A stretch of 64,000 bases of DNA, taken from positions 19,961,387-20,025,386 of the forward strand of contig OU612069.1 of NCBI GenBank assembly GCA_914767715.1. The letters are read 5' to 3'. This DNA is from Membranipora membranacea. Lineage: Eukaryota; Bryozoa; Gymnolaemata; Cheilostomatida; Membraniporidae. Under the pieces are notes generated by a model. That model made no database searches and was not told the DNA's origin. It saw nothing but the letters and a program-made list of their open reading frames with translations. Both the position numbers and the translations under genes were made by a program. Shown one piece after another: positions 23,281 to 32,372 of this stretch. Every line of letters starts with the position of its first letter. Within the stretch, counting starts at the first letter, position 1.

Positions 23281-25276
23281 TTAATTTGGAGGAAAATATA
23301 CCTTTACCTCTGGCCTCATTCTATTATAGTAGCTATGTGACCATGCATCACAACTATGCTGCCAACTAATTGTTTTACCTCTGGTGTCGTGGGTAGATGA
23401 AACAAAGCGTATATAGGTATTCAATTTTATGTCGAACAGTCCTCCTTCCACTTTTCTAAGAAATGTAATATCTATTGCTTCTCTCCTGTCAGACAAAAGG
23501 GGAATAGCATGGTTAGTCATACATTCAGTTACGCTGTCAGTTTTATTTAAATGATAGATCCATTTTACTGCATTTCTCTGAACTTTTTCCAAGCTATTAT
23601 TCAGACCAATGTTATGTGGCGACCACACCTGACATGTATATTCTAAGATGGGTTTAACCATGGTTTTGTAAGCTAGAAGTTTGGTTTTAACCGGGGCCTC
23701 TTTGAGTCCTCGTTTTATGAGACCGAGTGAACGATTCGCCTTCTTTACTACATTCGATATATGTGCATTCCATTTCAGGCTGGAATGGATGGTCACACCA
23801 AGGTACTTGACAGAGTCTGAGTGTGGTATGACATTGTCACCAAGCTTCAGACTTATATCTGGCTGATCACTTCTTACTTTCACATGTACACATTTCTTAT
23901 GGTTGAAAATCATACCCCATTTATCAGCCCAACTTTTCAATTCATTTATATCATCTTGAAGAGATTTAGCATCATTTATGACTTCTGAACATAAGATGGT
24001 GTCATCTGCATATAACCTGCAGTCAGAGTTTTGGATTGACTGTGAGATGTCATTAACGTATATCAGAAACAAAAGTGGTCCTAAGACCGATCCCTGTGGA
24101 ACACCAGATGAAGCATGAAATATACTAGATTAATTGCCATTAACGTTAACAGTACATGTCCTATCAGTCAGCCAGCTTTCAATCCATTCAATGCATTTAC
24201 TATCAAACTTATAATGTTTCAATTTATGAATAAGCAGTGCATGAGGCACCTTATCGAAGGCATTTGAAAAATCAAAGCTAATAATATGGTAATCTTTGTG
24301 CTGATCAAGGGATTGGGTTGCAAAATGAATGACATGTAATAGTTGAGTTGTAGTATTCAGCCCTCTCCTGAATCCATGTTGCCTGTCACTCACAATATCA
24401 TGCTCCTCTATATGACTCCACATGTTAGAGCAGAGTATGTGTTCAGTGAGCTTGGATATAATACATGTGAGACTGATCGGACGGTAGTTGTTGCTATCGG
24501 AACGGTCACCACCTTTATACACTGGAGTGACATTTGCATGGCGCCATATCTTCGGTACTTTACCGGCCTTCACACTAGCCTGAATCACATGTTGGACACA
24601 ATCTATAAAAGATGGTACATGGTTGGCAAACATCTTCAGGGTCATAGCAGAAATGTTGTCTGGTCCGCAAGATTTTCTAGAGTCAAGTTTCTTATGCATG
24701 ACTTCTATGCCAGATTTACTGACATGTATTTTATCCATAACTGATAGGCCTATATGCGTTTCTGCCATCTTAGGCTTATTATATTGCTTTGCAGTGTAGA
24801 CTGAGGCAAAATGCTCAGCTAACCTATCAGGTACCTGGTCAGATGGAGTATCTTTGAGCCCAGTGATACTATTGGATCGACCACTGGTTTTCTTCAGATA
24901 GTTGAACAAAGGTTTAGAATTGCCATCTTCCAACTGCTTGGTAAGATGGTCTTTGAGGTAAAAGCTCTTAGCATTCTTAACTTTCATTTTGATCTCAGAG
25001 CATATATCATCATACTCATTTTCATGGGCTATGCTAGGGAATCGTTCATTCCGGTCAAATAGCCGATCTCTTTTACTAATGAGGCGTTTAATTTCACGTT
25101 TAATCCATGGATGTCCCTTAGGCCTATTTAGCTTACCTGGTATAGTTGCTGTAGCTTCTTTAGTTGCAGATTCAAATTTATTCCAGATGTTTTCAACTGA
25201 GAGGTTGTCCTTTTCAGTTTCTTTGTAGAATGTTTTTAGACTGGAGAAGTGTTCTTCGATTTTGGAGTATTGAGTT
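23281..25276 (-). mobile_element. CR1/Jockey-like LINE, 5'-truncated, one premature stop
   Basis: A single reading frame runs from about 25276 to the stop at 23281-23283 and encodes most of a reverse transcriptase. Landmarks in order: a WIKREIKRLISKRDRL linker, fingers and palm with ADVTPVYKGGDR-like and NYRPISL motifs, DFSNAFDKVPH, SSGVPQGSVLGPLLF, the catalytic LYADDTIL, KYLGVTIHSSLKW, and a C-terminal EYTCQVWSPHN block ending YFPPN. It is interrupted only by one in-frame TAA (24130-24132) between LTDRTCTVNVNGN and the SGVPQGS motif. No endonuclease domain remains, as expected for 5' truncation. The near-intact frame implies a fairly recent insertion. Confidence 0.9.
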
Positions 25277-26300
25277 CAGTGTATTTATAATAAACATGAT
25301 ATTATTATTATATTTATTTATAATAGCTGGACAATAATCATTTTCTCATTCTAATCTAGACAAATGGATAAATACAAGGAATAGTTGGTACTCCCTGATT
25401 AGACTTGCAGGGTACAATACCTCTATTTATTTCCCCATGATGATGCATATTATTATATATATATGAATCATGCTGTCTTGCTAGCTCCAAAAGCCTCCTT
25501 CTAAACGTGATACTCACCATGAATAACCACTCAAAATGTAGCTCAAAACCTGTATTTTAATATGTATCATTTCTGTCAAATCCTGAGCATTGCAAACTTT
25601 TTTACAGGCCTGGAAAGAGCACCAATCGAAATTTCCCCATTTTTACTGCACATTTCCATTGCAAACATGGACACCATCGAAGGCTATAAATGCTTTAAAT
25701 TTTATATCATTTTATTTTTCGAATTTCAATTTTTACGCATTTGAGAATATTTCCATAGTACTATACAACTCACCAATGCAATCGCTCGGCTTTCCGAGCC
25801 TGTTTTTGATCAAATTTGTAATTTATTTTTCTTCGAGCAGTGGTTCAACAGGCCCATGTTTGGTCAAATAGGGGTGCTGTACCACAGAAAAATATCATCT
25901 TAACTGTCTCCATCAACGATACAATTTGTCTATCAGTTCTGAAAGGGTACTTACTTACTTACTTACTTACTTCCCAATTGATCCTAATCGCCGGAATAGC
26001 TGGCATAAAGGATATAATAATCAGTCTATTAGTGCGTAATCAGGGTTTTGGAGTTTCGCTGCTCGGTAGTGTGACCTGCGAAAAAGAGAGTTAACATTTA
26101 GAAAATAAAAAAACAAAAAGTACAGCGTCATAGGCTGTCAAAAAGAGTGACATCTGTAATTGTGGTCCCCATTTTTTCAACTCTGATCAAATTTTCAAGT
26201 CATCCGTTCAGATGATGGTCTGACGGGCATGAAAGTCCCAGAGATAGCTACATGAACATAAATAATACAGTTCAATTTACAAATAGGTTAGAGATATTTA
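25277..26300. other. intergenic with (TTAC)n microsatellite
   Basis: The only structure noted is six or so TTAC units at 25948-25972. Plus-strand frames of 60 to 93 codons at 25562-26094 have no support. Confidence 0.5.
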
Positions 26301-26307
26301 TAGGCGG

Positions 26308-26905
26308 TTATGGGGATGGAGGAAATATAACCTTAATGTCATGGCGTATGCGGTTGAAGTAACTGAAACGCCATGCATTTGTCCTGTGTGTCCAGCTGAT
26401 GGTCTTACCTCTGGTGTTATGATCTGTAGAAAATCTAATGTAACAGTTAAGGTTCAAATCGAATAATCCGGCTTCAGTCTTTCTTAGGAAGAGTATATCT
26501 AGATCCTTGCGCCTGTCGGACAAAGAAACAATGCTATGACGGTTCATACACTCAGTCACACTATCACGCTTACGTATCCAATAGATCCATCTCATAGCTT
26601 TACGTTGAACCATATCAATGGACTTACTCAGTCCTGCCTGATGTGGCGACCAAACTTGACTGGCATACTCTAATATGGGTCTGACAACCGAGTTAAAAGC
26701 AACCAGTTTCGTTTTTGTTGGAGCCTCTCTTAGATTCCGTTTAATTAATCCTAATGACCTGTTTACTTTAGCAACTGTTTTTGTAACGTGCGTGTTCCAT
26801 TTCAAGTCTGAGTCAATATGTACCCCTAGGTACTTGATTGTGCTGGCGTTGGGTATACAACTGTCACCAAGTTTGAGACGTATGGTTGGGCTAGCCTTAC
26901 CAAAC
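26308..26905 (-). mobile_element. 3' fragment of a related LINE
   Basis: About 200 codons of the reverse transcriptase C-terminus, from a KYLGVHIDSDLKW block to FPPSP and a stop. It aligns along its length with the C-terminus of 23281-25276 (shared NRSLGLIKR, PILEY, QVWSPH and RGKTISW). The frame is intact but begins after the YADD motif. The 5' break at about 26905 coincides with the edge of the foldback element 26909-27038. Confidence 0.88.
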
Positions 26906-26908
26906 TGT

Positions 26909-27038
26909 ACTAGTCACAGGTCTACTCCAAAACCTGGGATGTTTGACTACCCCCTTGAGTTTTTGCTGTCAATAACTCAAGGGGGGAAGACAAACGTTGC
27001 CAAAATCCCAGGTTTTGGAATAGACCTGTGGTACTAGT
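26909..27038. mobile_element. 130-bp foldback element
   Basis: The arms start ACTAGTCACAGGTCTACTCC on the left and ACTAGTACCACAGGTCTATT (complement) on the right and share CCAAAACCTGGGAT. A second inner pair, CCCCTTGAGT and ACTCAAGGGG, lies near the centre. It directly abuts the truncated LINE. Confidence 0.75.
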
Positions 27039-27041
27039 ACT

Positions 27042-27639
27042 AACTTTGACCAGACCTTGAGTTGCTGACATGTGTGAAGACTCATAAGACATGTTTTAAG
27101 GCAGTCTTGAGAGGTTGTAGGACCGGTCTGAAAATGACACGTCTTGAGACGTTGTAAGATAGTCATGAGATGTTGTTAGACAGTCTTGAGGCGTTGTAAG
27201 CAGCCATAATGGACAATTCATAGACCCAGATCATTTTACAAAAGAAAGAAATACTTGGATGAATATCAATACTCATGGAACTAATGTCATACACCTTTCA
27301 GAACTAGGTTAATTTTGTAATGTCATGTTTTTTTCTGCCATTTTTCGTCTCTCGTACTCACGGGCCTGGTTAGTATCCATGTAAGGTACATGGAAAACAT
27401 GCATAACAAAATTAAACAAGTTCTGAAAGGTTCATAACATTAGTTCCATGAAAATCTAAGTTAGGCCCTAAGGGTGTATTCATCGTAGTCTTTTCTTTTG
27501 TTCAAAATGTTCTCGGTCCACAGTTAGGCCTGAAGATTGCAAACAACGCCTCAAGACAGTTTTACATTATCTCAGACTGTCTACAAAGTCTAAAGACACA
27601 TCTTATGAGGGCACCAGTCGCCAGCAACTGGTCAAGGTT
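27042..27639. mobile_element. 600-bp imperfect foldback element
   Basis: Left end AACTTTGACC, right end the complement of AACCTTGACC. Inner blocks pair as well: CATGGAACTAATGT near 27276 with its complement near 27446, and CTTTCAGAACT near 27296 with its complement near 27420. The left arm also has short CTTGAG(A/G)CGTTGTAAG direct repeats (27110-27200). No coding capacity. Confidence 0.7.
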
Positions 27640-27990
27640 TCCTTTCAGAACTGATAAATATATTGCAACTTAGGGCCTGCTTAAGAGTCCTATGCATGGC
27701 CTGCTGGGGCTTTCAGTATCTTGCTCGAGTTCAGTAGACCTACAATTGCTATGTACGACTATCTCACGTCCATTTACGTACAACTATCATATTTCCAAAA
27801 CTTAGGGAATGTGTCAGTCCTACTATCCCCCTCTCATTGACCCTGTTCAGTGGCCCTGTTACTGAAGGGTTGATACTTTGGGTCATTATCAGGATAAGGG
27901 CAACTTGATCAGGGAATGTCTAGGAACATTTCCTCAAGTAGGTAAAACACATACCTGGAAAAACAAACTAGATTCTAACTTCTGAAACGC

Positions 27991-28755
27991 CTTAAACTAC
28001 TGCTGCCACTCAGGCAAATTTGTGCTCATTGAATTTTGTATAGCTTCAAGATAGCTAATTGAGACTTGCTAGCACTAGCTGATGGCGTCATTATTCCCAC
28101 TTGTAAGACAATAACTACGCCACATGATACGATAGATGATCAATTTCATACCCTGATTTTGACGATCAGTTTGTGCATATAGACAGTTTTCTGAGCTCTT
28201 ATTTTTGCCTCTATTTGGAGTTGTCCTCTCTCCAGTTTGGTACTTTTAACCCACGCCGCATAGAGAAAACCTGCTGAAAGAGGGTTATCTTGAAAACCGC
28301 TTATGTAAGGATAAAAATGATGTTTGATCCAGAGTCTGCACCATTGAAAACCCTGTGAGACAGGGTTTCCAAATCATTGGAGGCTTGAATGTTGATAAAT
28401 CTTAATTTTAGTGACGAAACTTATGAAAAAGTCTGCCAAATTGTCCGCAAAACAGGCAGAAAATGCTATAATTGACCATCCAAATACTAAAATTATTTCC
28501 CAAACTATGTCCATATGAGTTTTCAATGTTGCAGATTCTGAATCGAAAATAATTTTTGTCCTATTATAAGCGGTTTTCAAGATATCCCTCTTTTCAGCAG
28601 GTTTTTCCTTTGCGGCAAGTGTTAAAAGTACCAAACTGGAGAGAGGACAACTACTAATTGAGGCCTAAATTAGAGCTCAGAAAACTGTCTATTATTTGCT
28701 CATTAGGTTACAATGCGCAGACCGCAGCCTCATTTTATTAGTTTTGAGCGAAGTT
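27991..28755. mobile_element. family A MITE, split by a second element
   Basis: Left part 27991-28180 starts CTTAAACTACTGCTGCCACT and ends at GTTTGTGCATAT. Right part 28691-28755 resumes with ATTATTTGCTCATTAGGT and stops at TTTTGAGC, short of the expected terminus. In the unbroken copy (20336-20665) these two parts are contiguous in the complement, so 28181-28690 is a later insertion. Confidence 0.75.
28181..28690. mobile_element. TIR element inserted in family A MITE
   Basis: A 510-bp element with long inverted repeats. The ends are AGACAGTTTTCTGAGCTC and its exact complement, and similarity continues inward for roughly 170 bp (GTTGTCCTCTCTCCAGTTTG in both arms). A minus-strand frame of 86 codons across the right arm is not conserved in the left arm and is not regarded as a gene. 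Confidence 0.8.
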
Positions 28756-28759
28756 GAAG

Positions 28760-30538
28760 GTGATCAAATTAAGCCAGTGTGTTTAGCTCATATGGCTTCC
28801 TACATACAGGTGTGGGGCTGCAAAGATTATCACTGATTATCAGACAGCAGAATTTTTTAGGTTTTCATGTTATGTGACGTAACAAGGCAATGTAGGCCTA
28901 CATGTTTGCAAGAACCAATGTGTCACCACCCTTCCAGTCTCAGTCTACATGACTCACCTGATAGTAAATCCTCTCTGAATTTTACTGTGAGCTGAGATCA
29001 ACGTAAGATGATGACTGTTGATTGTATGTTGTGATTCTCTCTGAGCGATTGCTTGTGATAGAATTTACAGAGTCCAAACATAAGTATACAAATATGAGGT
29101 TGCACATTATTTCAGTCAATGCTTTGTGGCCCAGACCTGAGAACAGAACCGGGTTTTTCTTGTTTAAAAATTGACAATTTATAAATTGCAAAGAGCAATT
29201 TTCAGCCCTGATCAGGAATGGTCTTCACTACTCACTTTTTCACAACTGACCTAACATAATTGACTGTAGATTGTGAATTCTAAAAATCAGTCAACCTACC
29301 TGTCTCACCGATTCATTGCACGGTTTTTTAACAATATTTGATCCGTTTATGGGCTCAGCAGTTAGTTGTGATACAGTCCAACACAGTTTGAGTTCAAGTC
29401 AAAAGTTCTAGCAGCAGTAATTGGGCATATCATAGGATTCGATTATCAATTAGCTCACAGTTGTGTTAGTTGTATTTAGAGAATCAAATTGTATTCTCAA
29501 GGCTCTTCATAAAGGTGAAGAGCCTTGAGAATACAATATGATAATTGAGCAAACCCAACTATTACTTTAGAGTGTTTTTCATCTTCTTAGCAATGGAAAG
29601 AATGAATGTCATTTCTTGCTTTTTTCCAATTTTTCGTGACCATAACTTATTTCTATCATATAACGGAAAATTTAGCCAACTCTTAAAGTTGATCTGCTCT
29701 GTCCTTCAGGTGTTGAAAAGTGACAAAGCTGGTTTCATTTATTTTGATAGCTGTGCTATGTTATTTTATGGCTGCTTCCATTGAAAGTTGTCTGAAAATA
29801 GAACCCTAGACATAAATTACATGGTTAGATTCTAGTGCTGTGACTGGGCTTACCAGTTGCAGCTCTTCTGTACCCAACGCAGACTACTAGCAATACTTTT
29901 ATTCGAGCTTGTAATTCGTTGTCAAACACTTTGTAGTTTATTATGGAACTAAAATAATCAAATGGTGAAACCCTCCCCATTCTTTCCTTGAAGCAACACA
30001 GTCCCAGGGCTCTCACATTATTTCCATAGATCCTCACAAAGAAAATCTCTATTTTCATGAAACCTGTACATTTCTATGTGTGTTTGTAGGTTGGTGTGTC
30101 TTGCTATGGGAGAAATGTTTCAATGTAGCAACATCTCATGTCTTTTTGCCTATCAAAGATAATTGTAACCATTATGTGATCCATTATTTCATTTTTGATT
30201 TTTTGTGGAAGCTGCCAAATCCTTGCAGTTAAGTTGATTGGTCTGAGCCCTTCACACTCACATGATGTGGATTCTTTATCCCTGCTATGCTAGTGTTATC
30301 TTGTTTCCCTATACATGAAGATCACCTGACACTCTTTTGATCACCAAAGTTTTCTAATCTGTGTTGTTTTGTTGGGTCACAATTCCAATCTGATCTAATC
30401 ATTTACAGCATCGTTACAATAGTGACCTTGATAAGAAGTATTCAATATTGCAGTCATGTTGCTCGGAGACTATGCGAGCTGTTATCTTACAGTCTATTTG
30501 AATGTTATTTTGACCTTGTATTGTTTTCAATTTTGCAG
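28760..30538. other. upstream region of the C14orf119-like exon; hairpin at 29488-29537
   Basis: I searched the plus strand for an exon that would encode the N-terminal half of the C14orf119-like protein and did not find one. At 29488-29537 a perfect 22-bp-arm hairpin (ATTGTATTCTCAAGGCTCTT and its complement, loop TAAAGG) stands alone. Confidence 0.5.
29488..29537. repeat. perfect hairpin, 22-bp arms, 6-base loop
   Basis: Arms 29488-29509 and 29516-29537 are exact complements. The loop is purine-rich, and there is no T-run directly after it, so a bacterial-type terminator is not the explanation. Confidence 0.9.
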
Positions 30539-30751
30539 GTGGATACATTATTCGAAGCGATGAATCATGTGACGGTATCCGACAGACCACCTTCTATATT
30601 CCAGTGCCAAATAAAACTATTCAATCAGTGGTATAACGACTGGACACCGCATCATAGACATATGTTATACGCTAATCTCACTCAGGATGATCCTGATTTC
30701 ATGACTAAGCTCAATGAGGCTATATTTCAACAATCTATCCGGATCAGCTAA
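30539..30751 (+). CDS. 3' exon of a C14orf119-like gene
   Basis: The acceptor TTTTCAATTTTGCAG is followed by 70 codons and a TAA. The peptide contains SDRPPSIFQCQIKLFNQWY and TQDDPDFMTKLNEAIFQQ. These match the order of motifs I know from human C14orf119 (RPPSIFECQLHLWDQWF, SEPDFVAKFYQAV), a small conserved animal protein of unknown function. The spacing between the motifs and the closeness to the C-terminus also fit. The N-terminal half (about 60 residues) must lie on one or more upstream exons that I could not find in the window. The start phase is undetermined. Confidence 0.7.
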   Translation: MDTLFEAMNHVTVSDRPPSIFQCQIKLFNQWYNDWTPHHRHMLYANLTQDDPDFMTKLNEAIFQQSIRIS

Positions 30752-31720
30752 GTCGGACATTAGGCTAACCAAATCTACATACAGGTGGTCCCCTTGGTGT
30801 GGGGTTCTTATTTGGTGCTAAGTTGCTCAGATACAAATAGACATCGTAAATATGAAATCATATTGTTCAGTTTTTGAATGAAGTCATTCAATTTGTGACA
30901 ATCATCAGAGGGATTTTCAGATTTGCCATCTTTGATAAGTGTCTGGTTAGTGACTAGGACAAGCGGAACCTACCCCATCACATTTCGAGGTGTCATTTAG
31001 ACTTTTCTGTGGCATTTAGCCTTGTCACCAGCTACTTTTTTTGTTTTATATCCTGTGACAAGGCTATATGGTATTTATATATTTTAATTGACTTGACATT
31101 GCAGGTTGACAACGACCAGATCCACCAAGTACAAATACCTTAAGACATTGCTGTCACCAACTTTTTCTGGATTATCATTTAATCTCATTGCTGTATTGCA
31201 TTCAAAGACACATAGCCCCAGGAAAATAAACCTACATTATGGAATCTATTGGCTATTCATATGAGGAGCCTCAACATGGTTTAGCAATAGAAGATTTGAA
31301 ATTATTTAGGGTCGTCGGCGTTCACACGCTTTATCGGGGCGGTACATGCATTGAATTGTGTTTCCGACAGTTGGGTGACCTGTTGCTGTCGTTAGAGGTG
31401 CAGTTAAGATACATGGTGGTATTCTGATAGATACCCAGTAAGTTTCTAAATAGAAATCTGGTATGTGTGCACAACCAGGAGTTAGAGTGAACATCTTGTG
31501 CGCAGACCGTTTGTAGTTTACTGTGACTTGCTGTTTGCTAAGAAACAGAAGATTGGGCTGCCCCTAAAGAGGGACGCAAGCTGCCCTAATCCTCATACTG
31601 AGAATGTGATACATTCTAGAAAACTAGAATGCATCCTGGAGGTGAGGCCATAGAGGACCTCCTAATCATATGTGCGCAGCAAGCTGCCAAAACTGAACTG
31701 GCACTAATCGGCCATTGGCA
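30752..31720. other. 3' flank of the C14orf119-like exon
   Basis: Contains the presumed 3' untranslated region. An AATAAA occurs at about 31225 but is distant from the stop. A small hairpin (CATTCTAG, AAAA, CTAGAATG) is at about 31613-31632. No gene. Confidence 0.4.
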
Positions 31721-31723
31721 GTG

Positions 31724-31757
31724 ACACTTTGATCTTAGCCAATAGGCCGAGAAGCGA
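31724..31757 (-). ncRNA. U2 snRNA 5'-end-like sequence
   Basis: On the minus strand it reads TCGCTTCTCGGCCTATTGGC followed by TAAGATCAAAGTGT. This is the highly conserved first 33 bases of U2 snRNA with one substitution (T to A in CCTTTTGG) and one extra A. After GTGT the match stops: the branch-point pairing region GTAGTA is absent. It is therefore a U2-derived fragment (pseudogene or the head of a U2-type SINE) and not a working U2 gene. Confidence 0.7.
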
Positions 31758-32042
31758 CTGTGACTTTCTCACACCCATGATCAAATGTAATGCAAGATAG
31801 TGATGTGCCATATTTTTATAAGCTTTGTTCAACAAGTAAGACAGTGATGACTGATACTGTTGAATGCTTTATCTCATTGGTTCATGTTTAATGACTGTTT
31901 TATGTTGCTATTCTTAGCCTCATGCTCTATTGGTGAACTATATAAATTATCGATAATCACGGTTCCCCTCGTCTATCTTCTGCTCATTTTTTGCTGGCTT
32001 TCTCAAAAAGCTCAATTGAGCTTGTGGCTATAATGCTGCTTA

Positions 32043-32171
32043 CAATGATGTATTGTAGACAAACCTCTATGACCACACATGATCGGTTTTAATAATTGCC
32101 ATTTAGCCGCAGTTTGTTCTGCAGTGAAGTTTGGAAAGTATAAGCTGGGCAACTGACTCATTAAAAGCTGG
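32043..32171 (-). CDS. candidate exon on the strand of the RNF213-like exon
   Basis: The minus strand reads CTCCAG, then LLMSQLPSLYFPNFTAEQ, then AKWQLLKPIMCGHRGLST, then a GTAAGC donor. The splice sites and peptide are credible, and its start phase (0) agrees with the end phase of 34045-34273. I do not recognise the motif with certainty, and RNF213 proteins have other sequence directly after the upstream block, so a direct join is doubtful. Confidence 0.3.
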
Positions 32172-32372
32172 AGCTTAGCATCAGACAAGGTGAGTGTCAA
32201 ACTACGCAATACATGGACCTGGATTTATGGTGCCTCTTCTTTAGATTGTATGCCTTTCCGCTGGAGATTTTTGTATTTGAATACAAGCTGGGGACATATG
32301 TCTTTGAATAGGTTGTTAGATAGCTCTTTTCATCATTGTCTGTAATTTCAGGTCACCTCCAAATAGGTATTG

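Noticed and set aside
24343-24744. 133-codon plus-strand frame
   Set aside because: Antisense to the LINE reverse transcriptase, whose motifs are unmistakable on the minus strand.
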